A DNA stretch of 9,557 nucleotides from assembly GCA_029262975.1 (NCBI GenBank), contig JAJCYJ010000467.1, positions 1-9,557 on the forward strand. Direction: 5' to 3'. A program made the translations under genes and the position numbers. Shown here piece after piece: positions 1 to 7,161 of this stretch. The notes beneath the pieces are model-generated. The model ran no database searches, was not told the DNA's origin, and saw only the letters and a list, made by a program, of their open reading frames with translations. Within the stretch, counting starts at the first letter, position 1, and each line of letters opens with the position of its first letter. Origin of the DNA: Saprospiraceae bacterium. GTDB taxonomy: Bacteria > Bacteroidota > Bacteroidia > Chitinophagales > Saprospiraceae.

Positions 1-16
1 AGAAATTGGTAAAAGC

Positions 17-87
17 TTATAACACCGCATGATCGTGCCAGGGTCGTCTATCGGCAGACTCCGTCAGATATGCGTGATACGTTACCT
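17..87. repeat. attC-like imperfect inverted repeat upstream of the SDR gene
   Basis: The left arm carries TTATAAC (17-23) followed by a GCAT core (27-30). The right arm carries ATGCGTGATAC (70-80) followed by GTTACCT (81-87). TAAC pairs with GTTA, and GCAT with ATGC, so the ends fold together imperfectly. The overall plan (an outer AAC/GTT pair, an inner pair and an unpaired middle) resembles the R and L boxes of integron attC sites, and related elements occur at 1104, 6808 and 8635. The outer boxes do not fit the attC consensus fully. It could also be an ordinary intergenic hairpin. Confidence 0.3.
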
Positions 88-146
88 ACAAGCCAACGGC
101 GAAAATTATGAACAATAGACAAATAAAGAAGACAGCATAATTAACA

Positions 147-1055
147 ATGATTAAAACAAACGACATGAACAACTCAAACAATTCTCCAACAGTACTTGTA
201 GCAGGTGCTACAGGGTTTTTAGGCAGTGAAATTTGCCGTCAATTGATAGCAAAAAATAAGAATGTAAAAGGTTTAGTTCGTATCACATCAGATTCAAATA
301 AAGTGGCTCAATTAAAAGAATTAGGTGTTGAAACAATTAATGGTGACCTCAAGAATAAGGACTCTTTAAAAAATTCTTTACGTGGAGTTTCAGCAATTAT
401 TTCAACAGTTTCTTCCACTTTATCAAGGCAGGATGGTGATACCATTCAAACAGTGGACGATGAAGGACAAATTAATTTAATTAATGCTGCTATTGATGCG
501 GGTGTTAATAAATTTATTTATGTTTCATTTTGTGAAATGCCGGGTCAGTCTCCTTTGCAATCCGCTAAACGAAAAGCAGAAAAACATCTTGCTGAAAGTG
601 GTTTGAACTATACCATTTTGCAACCAACATTTTTTATGGAAGTATGGTTAAGTCCTGCACTGGGATTTGATTACCCAAATGCCAAAGCCAACATTTATGG
701 AGAAGGAAAAAACAAAGTTTCCTGGATAGCAATAAAAGATGTAGCGTCATTTGCTGTAGCCTCATTGGATAACCCTGCTGCTAAGAATACAGTTATTGAG
801 CTCGGTGGACCAGAAGCATTAAGTCCGCTTGAAGTAGTGAATATTTTTGAGATAGCCAAAGAGCAAAAGTTTGAGCTTCAATTTGTACCGGAAGAAGCAA
901 TCACAGCACAAAGAGACGGAGCCCAAGACCCATTGAGTGAATCCTTTGCCGCATTAACACTGGGAGTTGTGAAGGGAAGTGAAATTGATATGAAAAATAC
1001 ACTAGATGATTTTCCAATTCATTTGACCTCTGTAAATGATTATGCTAGAAGGTGA
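147..1055 (+). CDS. NmrA-like / atypical SDR family NAD(P)-binding oxidoreductase
   Basis: The predicted protein has 302 residues. A Rossmann dinucleotide-binding motif, GATGFLG, lies at residues 20-26 directly after a hydrophobic beta strand (VLVA), and an arginine at about residue 45 could contact the cofactor. The stretch from about residue 125 (YVSFCEMPG, then a lysine-rich helix AKRKAEKHL, then NYTILQPTFFMEVW) follows the layout of NmrA-like and atypical short-chain dehydrogenases, where the classical Tyr-x-x-x-Lys pair is often lost; I see no clear YxxxK. The length is normal for the family. The protein is probably soluble and cytoplasmic; it binds NAD(P)H and acts either as a reductase on an unknown substrate or as a redox sensor. 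An in-frame ATG at 165 (residue 7) is an alternative start, since the first dozen residues are low-complexity. No Shine-Dalgarno sequence is visible. The gene stands alone, between two attC-like inverted repeats, and could be a cassette. Confidence 0.88.
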   Translation: MIKTNDMNNSNNSPTVLVAGATGFLGSEICRQLIAKNKNVKGLVRITSDSNKVAQLKELGVETINGDLKNKDSLKNSLRGVSAIISTVSSTLSRQDGDTIQTVDDEGQINLINAAIDAGVNKFIYVSFCEMPGQSPLQSAKRKAEKHLAESGLNYTILQPTFFMEVWLSPALGFDYPNAKANIYGEGKNKVSWIAIKDVASFAVASLDNPAAKNTVIELGGPEALSPLEVVNIFEIAKEQKFELQFVPEEAITAQRDGAQDPLSESFAALTLGVVKGSEIDMKNTLDDFPIHLTSVNDYARR

Positions 1056-1103
1056 GTGTATAATTAGTTGATGGACGTAGACAGAATCATAAGGCTATGC
1101 AGG

Positions 1104-1276
1104 TAACACTGTTTATGAAAACTAGGGCGAAAAGTGCTTAAACAAATGCTAGTGCTTATTTGCAAGGCCCACATATTTTTAATAGATGAAAATAAAATAA
1201 AAAAAATATGGCTAAGTATAAAACCGAAAATATGTACTCATCAACTGCCCTGCTTTTCATGTACTAAACGTTAGTG
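1104..1276. repeat. attC-like long imperfect inverted repeat downstream of the SDR gene
   Basis: Three blocks pair in nested order: TAAC (1104-1107) with GTTA (1270-1273), GTTTA (1111-1115) with TAAAC (1265-1269), and TGAAAA (1116-1121) with TTTTCA (1254-1259). Unpaired insertions sit at 1108-1110 and 1260-1264. The roughly 130-base middle is AT-rich and contains no gene. Nested arms with small bulges and an outer TAAC/GTTA pair are the plan of long attC sites, and the element lies just after the SDR gene, where a cassette attC would be expected. The pairing is imperfect, so chance cannot be excluded. Confidence 0.3.
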
Positions 1277-1349
1277 ACAATAAAAATATTAAAAATGAGA
1301 ACACTCTTCTTGCACAATTTCGGAACACCTTTGGTTGATGGCCCCCGCT

Positions 1350-1372
1350 ATTGGAGATCTGCGATCTCCAAT
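1350..1372. repeat. REP-like perfect hairpin
   Basis: ATTGGAGATC (1350-1359) and GATCTCCAAT (1363-1372) form a perfect 10-bp stem with a 3-base loop (TGC). It is preceded by a C-rich run (1341-1348) and followed by TTTT (1372-1375). Short stems with a small loop and a fixed 5' flank are typical of REP sequences mobilised by RAYT (TnpA-REP) transposases, and similar hairpins are common between Bacteroidota genes. It could instead act as a terminator for transcription arriving from the SDR side, though the T run is short. Confidence 0.55.
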
Positions 1373-1618
1373 TTTATCCAATTCTGACAGCTAAAAAAAA
1401 AACTGGGTTTTCAGTTATGATTTCATTAGATACTTTTCTTGTCCACCTATATGTCGAAAAGATTCGCTTTTAGAACTACTTTGCTCTACATTAGTTAAAA
1501 TGTCTGATCATCTATCAAAAGTTAAGGTCACATAGCTGGTGCCATAATGATCAATAATGTTATTTCAAGATTATGATATAGGTCAATCCTTGAAACCGAA
1601 AACTCAGTTTTCTAATCT
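1373..1618. other. Intergenic region without a recognisable gene
   Basis: No open frame here looks coding. It contains a nine-base A run (1394-1402 approximately), a weak hairpin with AACTG/CAGTT arms around 1402-1418, and a tight hairpin GAAAACT (1598-1604) / AGTTTTC (1606-1612). The last lies beyond the terminator on the minus strand. Nothing else can be supported. Confidence 0.6.
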
Positions 1619-1659
1619 GTTCAAATAAATAAAAGGACTGGAAAAGTGCCTTCGCCAGT
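1619..1659 (-). terminator. Rho-independent terminator of the minus-strand operon
   Basis: Read on the minus strand, ACTGG (from 1659) pairs with CCAGT (ending at 1637). After one mismatch, four more pairs (one a G-T wobble) close a 3-base loop. The stem is followed by CCTTTTATTTATTT, a U-rich tract. It starts about 30 bases after the amidohydrolase stop codon, where an operon terminator is expected. Confidence 0.6.
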
Positions 1660-1690
1660 AGCGGGGTAATATTGTAATTTGAAATTCGTC

Positions 1691-3691
1691 CTATTTGAAG
1701 TGTTTGATGCCCATAGCTTCATACAATTCCCGGGCGTAATAAAGATAAGCTCCCTTCATCGTCCATTCTACTTTTCTAATATCACTTATATCCGCCAATG
1801 GATCACCATCGATCAAGATAAGATCGGCTCTTTTTCCAACTTCAATGGAACCAAATGAATCGGAAACTCCTGTAATTTCTGCTGACGTAATCGTTGCCAA
1901 TTTTAAAACCTCTACAGCCGGGATTCCGGATCTTTCATACAGTTCTAGTTCTCGATGATATAAGAAACCCGGTAAGCCATCGGTGCCTGGAACGATGGTG
2001 ATATCTCTTTGAAACAAGTCGTGTATCACATCCAACATTTTTTGAAAACTGGCTTTGTAGCGGGCTACTAATGCTCCATCCTTTTGCAGGCCACCACTAT
2101 AATAACTACGTTGATTCATCAGTGGCAATCTCTTTATAATCGGATTATAGGTTGGGCTGGGTTCCCCCTTTTGTGCAACATATGCATTTTCAAAAAGCGC
2201 TACAGTGGGGTCTACTAAAATATCTTTTGATTTTAGAAGCGCTACAAAATCAAGGTATTCTTTCGAATTGAGATCCAAATCTGCACCATGCTTTGCCGGC
2301 ATTGTATGTCTTAGCGGTGTTCGCGTATCTATCGTGTCTGATAAGAAATTCAAAAACAACATATTGATATGCTGAATCTCATTGTAACCTTGATTAATGG
2401 CTTGAGTAGCCGTCATAAAAGCTGGAATGTGGCCACTTACACGCATGCCCAATTCGTGCGCTTTTTCTGTTAATGGAAGCACCCACTCTGGTTTGATAGA
2501 GCTATATATTTTAATCTGCTGATAGCCCAAATCCTTGTAATCCTGGATTTCGGATAAACCTTCCTCCAAATTTTCAACTACATTTCGTTGGTTGGCAAAT
2601 TCTCCCGGACCATCAATAATACCGCAAAAGGTAACGATTTGAGGTCCCAATATTTCATTGTTATCAAACTGGGCGGCTAGTTCTTTGAGTTGTTTGTTAT
2701 TGGCCAGGTCTCTCACGGATGTCACACCTCCGGCTAAGTGTAATAGTCCCCTGAATTTTGTGTTATGTGTATGCATATCAAACATACCGGGTAAAAGAGT
2801 TTTTCCAGTTCCGTCAATGACTTGTGCATTACCTGGTGTTGTACCCTGTCCGGTGGGATTGATTTTTGAAATGTTTAGCCCTTCCACTAATACATCCTGT
2901 CCTGGAAGAAGGGCACCATCAGCAGTAAATACATTTACATTTTGAATGAGCACCTTATCAACTTTATGACTGACCCTTTTTGCAATTTCTATTAGATTTT
3001 CATCTTCAATATCATCCTGCAATCCTTTCATCTCGAGCCGCATCGAACTCACGTCCTTTTTAATGACATGCAAGTTCCCGGAAATATGTGCTACCATTTC
3101 CACCCCATTCATCCAAATGTAGGTAGGATTCATTCCCAAACCTTTGATCATCAAAAGATCCAAGGATTTCCCATTAGAGAGTTTTAGCGGTATTTTTTTA
3201 GAAAGTTCTGCTTCACCTTCCGGATATAAGTCCACCTTTTTATTATCGGATGCGATTAGTAGCTGAGCCAGAATTTCGTAAATGGCAGGAGATCCACTAT
3301 GACGAAAGTAGAGTTTAGATCCATCAAATGCACCTTCACTTTCTTCCATTGAGTTTTTCCAGGAAGCAATATTTCCTTTCGCCGTAAAACTTTCGTTAAC
3401 GGTAGCTTTACTATAATTAACACCAGTGATGCTTTGTGCTGTAATATAATTCTGTTCGTTTAGTGTAATTTTCTCAATGTTTTCCGGGCCTCGACCTCTG
3501 TCTGCATAGTGATAAGAATATTCAAAAGCATGATCCCCTGTGCTCCATTTTTCATATGAGCCAGCCAATTTTTCTCGAAATACAACATCATAAATGATCT
3601 TATCTGAATCACCACTGGATTGCTTTGTGGGTTGGCTGCAAGCTGCCGTTAAGCCTATTGCTATAATAGTTGCATAGAATAAGTATTTCAT
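1691..3691 (-). CDS. Amidohydrolase family lipoprotein (imidazolonepropionase-like)
   Basis: I prefer the internal ATG at 3691 over the upstream one at 3718, because it begins a clean lipoprotein signal peptide (MKYLFYATIIAIGLTAAC) with the lipidated cysteine near residue 18. Numbering from the upstream ATG (675 residues), residues 40-250 are an unassigned beta-rich N-terminal region. The amidohydrolase fold then starts with a small beta domain (about 253-310). The metal site is complete: HxH at 316/318 (DMHTH), Lys403 (likely carboxylated), His430, His450 and Asp580 (PGTD). The C-terminus returns to the beta domain with GSIEVGKRADLILIDGDPL. Such enzymes cleave C-N bonds in cyclic or linear amides or peptides; the substrate cannot be read from the sequence. 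The lipid anchor places it in the envelope. It follows the M19 homologue by 39-66 bases on the same strand, so the two are probably co-transcribed, ending at the 1619-1659 terminator. Confidence 0.9.
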   Translation of the reverse strand: MKYLFYATIIAIGLTAACSQPTKQSSGDSDKIIYDVVFREKLAGSYEKWSTGDHAFEYSYHYADRGRGPENIEKITLNEQNYITAQSITGVNYSKATVNESFTAKGNIASWKNSMEESEGAFDGSKLYFRHSGSPAIYEILAQLLIASDNKKVDLYPEGEAELSKKIPLKLSNGKSLDLLMIKGLGMNPTYIWMNGVEMVAHISGNLHVIKKDVSSMRLEMKGLQDDIEDENLIEIAKRVSHKVDKVLIQNVNVFTADGALLPGQDVLVEGLNISKINPTGQGTTPGNAQVIDGTGKTLLPGMFDMHTHNTKFRGLLHLAGGVTSVRDLANNKQLKELAAQFDNNEILGPQIVTFCGIIDGPGEFANQRNVVENLEEGLSEIQDYKDLGYQQIKIYSSIKPEWVLPLTEKAHELGMRVSGHIPAFMTATQAINQGYNEIQHINMLFLNFLSDTIDTRTPLRHTMPAKHGADLDLNSKEYLDFVALLKSKDILVDPTVALFENAYVAQKGEPSPTYNPIIKRLPLMNQRSYYSGGLQKDGALVARYKASFQKMLDVIHDLFQRDITIVPGTDGLPGFLYHRELELYERSGIPAVEVLKLATITSAEITGVSDSFGSIEVGKRADLILIDGDPLADISDIRKVEWTMKGAYLYYARELYEAMGIKHFK

Positions 3692-3757
3692 AAATTGAGG
3701 ATGAGCTTCAGTGTTCATTTTCTAATTTGATTGCTTGTTTTCTGCCTGGCCCGAATG

Positions 3758-4906
3758 CTAGGGCTTGAGTGTTTCTCTGAAATATCTAAGCCAATTTTGT
3801 CCCAGTATTTTTTCAATTTCCCCTGTGCTAAACCCTCTTTTATCAAGCATTCGTGCAACATTTCTGTATCGGTCGGGTGGTTCCAATTCTGGAATCCAGG
3901 GTGGCCATTGAACTTTGTAGGATGGTTTAAATCGGGTTAGCCTTGGCTCATACCAATTTTCTCGTGTGGCACCGGTCGCTTCCAAACCTTGAATAGCAAA
4001 ATCTGCAGCCAGTCCTACATGGTCTATACCACCAACTTTGACGGCATGTTCAATATGGTCTACGTAGGTATCTAAGGTGGTTTCTGTTCCCAAATTTGGC
4101 CCAATCATATATCCTAAACTAATAATTCCAATTACGCCGCCTTTGTCTGCCATTGCCCGAATCTGAGCATCTGTTTTAGCACGGGGATGAGTTTTGTGCA
4201 GGGCTTCACACATGGAATGATTAATCGAAGCCCCTGTTTTGCTGAACTTTATGCCATCGTTAGTTGTCTGTTGTCCGCAATGAGAAAGGTCTATGATGAT
4301 ACCCAATTCATTCATACGTTCCACCAATTCAATTCCGTAATCTGATAATCCGGCATTTGTTCGCTCAGTGCATCCGTCACCTACCAGGTTTCGTTCGTTA
4401 TAGGTCAATTGAATCCAGCGGGTTCCAGCCTGATAGAGAATATCCAGATTATCAAGAGATTTTTCAATCATGGTAGTATTCTGAAACCCCATCATGACTG
4501 CAGCTTTATCCTCCTTCTTCGCTTCAATAAAATCGGCAGCACTGGTAGCATGAATAAAGCGATCGGGATTTTTCTTGATCCGCATTTGCCATTCAGTCAA
4601 TGATTTGAGCGCTCTTTGAAGGCTCCCTGAGTCGAGAGAAGCATTGAAGCCGGTATAACCAGATTTGGCCAATGCCTTGTCTGAATCCTCATCCCAGTTT
4701 CTGGTAATAACTATTCCATCAATCACAATTGCCTCATCGTACACTTTATCAATGTTCGCCTGGATAAGGCTCGAGTTTTCAGTTTTTAATCCCTGATTTT
4801 TTAAATTATTCGGGCCGTTTTTTGTAACAAAACTACTCAAGACAGTCCCTGGTAACACCGCACCCAAAGGCAATATTTTAACAAAATCCCTGCGTTTAAA
4901 CTTCAT
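3758..4906 (-). CDS. M19 (membrane/renal) dipeptidase family protein, Tat-exported, incomplete metal site
   Basis: The 382-residue protein begins with a twin-arginine type signal (KRRDFVKIL, residues 4-12, then a hydrophobic stretch to about 26), so export in a folded state is likely. The body matches peptidase family M19: IDLSHCG with His209, SINHSMCEAL with His230, HPRAKTD with Arg242, VGLAADFA with Asp302, and the closing pattern GFSTGEIEKILGQNWLRYFRE. In renal dipeptidase the zinc ligands are an N-terminal HxD, a bridging Glu and two His. Here the HxD position reads DGIVITRNW (Ile65 and Ile67 replace His and Asp), and the bridging Glu appears to be Gln142 (GFQN). Thus only the two His ligands and the late Asp remain. 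It may be a divergent subfamily with altered metal use or a non-peptidase function. It is the first gene of a two-gene operon with the amidohydrolase. Confidence 0.87.
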   Translation of the reverse strand: MKFKRRDFVKILPLGAVLPGTVLSSFVTKNGPNNLKNQGLKTENSSLIQANIDKVYDEAIVIDGIVITRNWDEDSDKALAKSGYTGFNASLDSGSLQRALKSLTEWQMRIKKNPDRFIHATSAADFIEAKKEDKAAVMMGFQNTTMIEKSLDNLDILYQAGTRWIQLTYNERNLVGDGCTERTNAGLSDYGIELVERMNELGIIIDLSHCGQQTTNDGIKFSKTGASINHSMCEALHKTHPRAKTDAQIRAMADKGGVIGIISLGYMIGPNLGTETTLDTYVDHIEHAVKVGGIDHVGLAADFAIQGLEATGATRENWYEPRLTRFKPSYKVQWPPWIPELEPPDRYRNVARMLDKRGFSTGEIEKILGQNWLRYFRETLKP

Positions 4907-5175
4907 AGCTACTTATTATGAATTGTAAGATCGTCCTTATTACAATGACCTCAATTGTTTATTGCGTCATTTTAGAATGGTCTCTTTTTCTATGTCTTAA
5001 AGGTAATAAACCAGACCAACTAAAAAGTTTCGCAGGCAAAAGCTCCACGATCTTTGATTAAGGAATTTAGCATTCAGGCTTCACTTTCTAATACCAGTAT
5101 AACACACGATGAAGAAGTAATTCTGCCTGGAAAACCACTCGACTTTCTTTAGAACTATTGCTACTTTAGATGTTT
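4907..5175. other. Intergenic leader region upstream of the minus-strand operon
   Basis: No gene is visible on either strand. This must contain the promoter of the dipeptidase/amidohydrolase operon. On the minus strand a TACCTTTA at about 5001-5008 is one base off the Bacteroidota -7 element TAnnTTTG, but I see no well-placed -33 partner, so I do not call a promoter. Confidence 0.5.
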
Positions 5176-5572
5176 AACCTGGATTATGTATTGGAATGTC
5201 CCAGCCTGCGGACTGGCAGGTATTACGAGCTGAAATAGCTGCAAAATCAGGCACCACGCTTTAAGGCGTGGCAGGCAATCCATCGATTTTGATTCTCAAA
5301 AAAACCCAGATATGAGTGGTTATAATTTTGAGCATTGACTTAGCCACAAGTGGTTCCCACCAGAGGTCGGCAGGCTCTTATTTGAAGACATCTCTATGTC
5401 TTCATCATACTTCGTATGAATCATGCGTTCATAAGTCAAAATCACCGTAAGAGTTTGTGAGAACAAGCGAATCGCTTGCGAGTGTTTGGCTTATTTTTCC
5501 TACCTGCTCTCCGCAGGTAGGCAGGTTGCTCTTTCAACTCTCATCACGAAAACCTAATGCATAATCCAGGTT
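5176..5572. mobile_element. Non-autonomous, MITE-like element with terminal inverted repeats
   Basis: AACCTGGATTATG (5176-5188) and CATAATCCAGGTT (5560-5572) are perfect 13-bp inverted repeats; over 20 bases the ends match at 17 positions. The 397-bp interior is non-coding and contains many stem-loops: CCTGC/GCAGG (5205-5220), CCACGC/GCGTGG (5254-5271), TGACTTA/TAAGTCA (5336-5342 with 5432-5438), GAAGACAT/ATGTCTTC (5384-5403), TCATAC/GTATGA (5405-5419), CAAGCGA/TCGCTTG (5464-5478) and CCTACCTGC/GCAGGTAGG (5499-5521). The tip CCTGGATT recalls the CCTAGATT ends of IS1380-family elements (from memory of ISEcp1), so a deleted relative is possible. No target-site duplication is evident, which suggests age or imprecise ends. 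It could alternatively be a large structured RNA locus. Confidence 0.6.
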
Positions 5573-5640
5573 TGACAGACAGGGTGAAGGGCGGAGCTGC
5601 TTTTGACGTAGTCCAGTTCTCTTCTCTTGACAATAAACAT

Positions 5641-5705
5641 GTAAAGAAAAATCAATTATCTTTACACGTAAATTGTAGGTGTACATAAAGTGCAATTTTC
5701 TTTAC
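5641..5705. promoter_or_regulatory. Putative operator of the Fic gene: three GTAAAG/CTTTAC half-sites
   Basis: GTAAAG (5641-5646) and CTTTAC (5660-5665) form an inverted repeat with a 13-base spacer. A third copy, CTTTAC, lies at 5700-5705 just before the preferred ATG. The second and third copies both run into CGTA (CTTTACACGTA and CTTTACGTA). The Fic protein ends in a winged helix, so autoregulation through these sites is a reasonable inference. No clear -7/-33 promoter pair was identified. Confidence 0.35.
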
Positions 5706-5707
5706 GT

Positions 5708-6781
5708 ATGGTAAAACCACCAAAATGGCAACTAGATCCGTTGCCAATCAAATTCGATCTTGAAACCAAGTCAGTGCTCAAAAGACTGCCGAGAGCTCAT
5801 GCAGCATTAGCTGAATTGAAAGGAATTGCATCAACCATTCCCAATCAAAATATATTGATAAATACTCTTGGGTTGCAAGAGGCAAAAGATAGCTCTGAAA
5901 TTGAAAATATTATCACAACACATGATGAATTATACAAAGTTGAATTGAACTTGATTTCCTCATTAGATTCTAAAGAAGTCCAAAATTATATTGAAGCAAT
6001 GAAGGTTGGCTTCTCTCTAATCCAACAAAATCAATTACTTACGAATAATACAATACTTAAAATACAAAAGAGATTAGAAAAAAATAACGCAGGATTCAGG
6101 AAAGTACCAGGAACCGTACTTAAAAATGCTTCAACAGGTGAAGTTGTTTACGAGCCTCCCCAAGACTTCGATACAATTGTCCGATTAATGAAGAATCTAG
6201 AAGAATTTATCAATGATGATTCAATTGTTGATCTCGACCCATTGATTAAAATGGCAGTAATTCATTTGCAATTTGAAAGCATCCATCCATTCTATGATGG
6301 AAATGGAAGAACTGGTAGAATAATCAATATACTTTACTTAATTAAGCAAGGTCTATTGAATCTCCCAATACTGTACTTAAGCAATTACATCATTAAAAAT
6401 AAGCCCAAATACTACGAATTACTTGCATCTGTAAGAACAGAAAATAGGTGGGAAGAATGGTTGATCTATATAATTGAATCTGTAGAAAAAACTTCTGAAG
6501 ATACAATAGCGCTAATTAGCGAAATCAAACTACAGATGCAAAGGATGAAAACAACGTTACGGGATAATTATAAATTCTACAGCCAGGATTTACTGAACAA
6601 CCTTTTCAAACATCCTTACTCAAAAATAGAATTTGTAGTTAGAGATCTTGGTGTAAGTAGATTAACTGCTGCGAATTATCTAAACCAACTTTCCAATGAT
6701 GGAATTCTCAGAAAAGAGAAATTGGGTAAGTCAAACTATTATATAAATGAGGGTCTATTTGAACTACTTAAAAATCGATAA
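5708..6781 (+). CDS. Fic family AMP-transferase, class II, with C-terminal winged helix
   Basis: Fic enzymes transfer AMP (AMPylation) from ATP to hydroxyl side chains of target proteins. Numbered from the upstream GTG at 5690 (363 residues), the N-terminal Fic_N-type region holds the inhibitory motif (S/T)xxxE(G/N) as S68SEIEN73; its glutamate normally blocks ATP gamma-phosphate placement, which makes this class II and self-restrained. The catalytic loop is intact: HPFYDGNGRTGR at 199-210, with His199, Asp203, Asn205 and Arg207. Residues 295-363 (YSKIEFVVRDLGVSRLTAANYL, then GILRKEKLG) look like a winged helix-turn-helix. Size and layout match SoFic of Shewanella oneidensis. I prefer the ATG at 5708, which gives MVKPPKWQ; the GTG at 5690 is possible. 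No antitoxin partner is adjacent, as expected when inhibition is built in. It heads a plus-strand run of toxin-type genes, after a MITE-like element. Confidence 0.9.
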   Translation: MVKPPKWQLDPLPIKFDLETKSVLKRLPRAHAALAELKGIASTIPNQNILINTLGLQEAKDSSEIENIITTHDELYKVELNLISSLDSKEVQNYIEAMKVGFSLIQQNQLLTNNTILKIQKRLEKNNAGFRKVPGTVLKNASTGEVVYEPPQDFDTIVRLMKNLEEFINDDSIVDLDPLIKMAVIHLQFESIHPFYDGNGRTGRIINILYLIKQGLLNLPILYLSNYIIKNKPKYYELLASVRTENRWEEWLIYIIESVEKTSEDTIALISEIKLQMQRMKTTLRDNYKFYSQDLLNNLFKHPYSKIEFVVRDLGVSRLTAANYLNQLSNDGILRKEKLGKSNYYINEGLFELLKNR

Positions 6782-6807
6782 CCGCCGATAATGGAAGATG
6801 ACAGTTT

Positions 6808-6859
6808 GTATAACGAGCGTTGGTCTCTCGCTCCTGCACATGTACTAACACCGTTATCT
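6808..6859. repeat. attC-like imperfect inverted repeat between the Fic gene and mazEF
   Basis: ATAACG (6810-6815) pairs perfectly with CGTTAT (6852-6857). After a bulged A on the left, pairing continues between GCGTTGG (6817-6823) and CTAACAC (6845-6851) with one mismatch and one wobble. The arms enclose about 20 unpaired bases. An extrahelical base within such a stem and outer AAC/GTT boxes are hallmarks of attC sites. It begins 26 bases after the Fic stop codon. A simple intergenic hairpin remains possible. Confidence 0.38.
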
Positions 6860-6888
6860 CCCACTATTTGATGTGAAGATGTCATCAA

Positions 6889-6916
6889 AAAGTAGATACT
6901 TTGTAATAAAGTAGAT
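6889..6916. promoter_or_regulatory. Putative MazE operator in the mazEF leader
   Basis: AAAGTAGAT occurs twice, at 6889-6897 and 6908-6916, exactly 19 bases apart. The first copy also forms a palindrome with TACTTT (6897-6902), giving arms AAAGTA-GA-TACTTT. This ends 9 bases before the mazE start codon. MazE-type antitoxins autorepress by binding palindromes at this position, so an autoregulatory role is likely. Confidence 0.5.
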
Positions 6917-6924
6917 GATAGATC

Positions 6925-7161
6925 ATGCAAGTGAAAATTATACGAATGGGGAACTCAAAAGGACTAAGACTCAGTAAAACGATCCTGGACAAGTACGACA
7001 TCAAAGACAAGGTGGAATTGGTTTTGGAGAAGGACTACCTTATACTTAAAGCTGTATCGAACCCACGAGAGGGGTGGGACAAGGATTTTAAGAAGATGCA
7101 TCAACTAGGAGATGATAGGTTGTTAGTCGATGATGTTTTTGACGATGAACACTCTCAATAG
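6925..7161 (+). CDS. mazE: MazE-like antitoxin (AbrB/SpoVT family)
   Basis: The 78-residue protein has the MazE/AbrB/SpoVT swapped-hairpin DNA-binding fold over residues 3-44 (VKIIRMGNSKGLRLSKTIL, then VELVLEKDYLILKAV). The acidic, likely disordered tail at 47-78 (PREGWDKDFKKMHQLGDD, then DDVFDDE) is the kind of segment that wraps the MazF toxin and blocks its active site. The stop codon overlaps the GTG start of the toxin by one base (TAGTG), so the two are translationally coupled. The start ATG at 6925 follows a repeated AAAGTAGAT operator-like site. It should neutralise MazF and repress the operon. Confidence 0.92.
   Translation: MQVKIIRMGNSKGLRLSKTILDKYDIKDKVELVLEKDYLILKAVSNPREGWDKDFKKMHQLGDDRLLVDDVFDDEHSQ

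Noticed and set aside
2658..2945. 95-codon plus-strand frame
   Set aside because: It lies antisense inside the amidohydrolase gene, whose metal-site motifs prove the minus strand.
5174..5574. Target-site duplication around the 397-bp element
   Set aside because: The four bases outside the CCTGG ends are TTAA and TTTG, which do not match; no other offset gave a convincing duplication.
5557..5688. Short plus-strand frame starting MHNPGLTDR, reaching the Fic leader
   Set aside because: It begins inside the element's terminal repeat, is only 43 codons long, and crosses the operator-like repeats; an open frame of this length is expected by chance.
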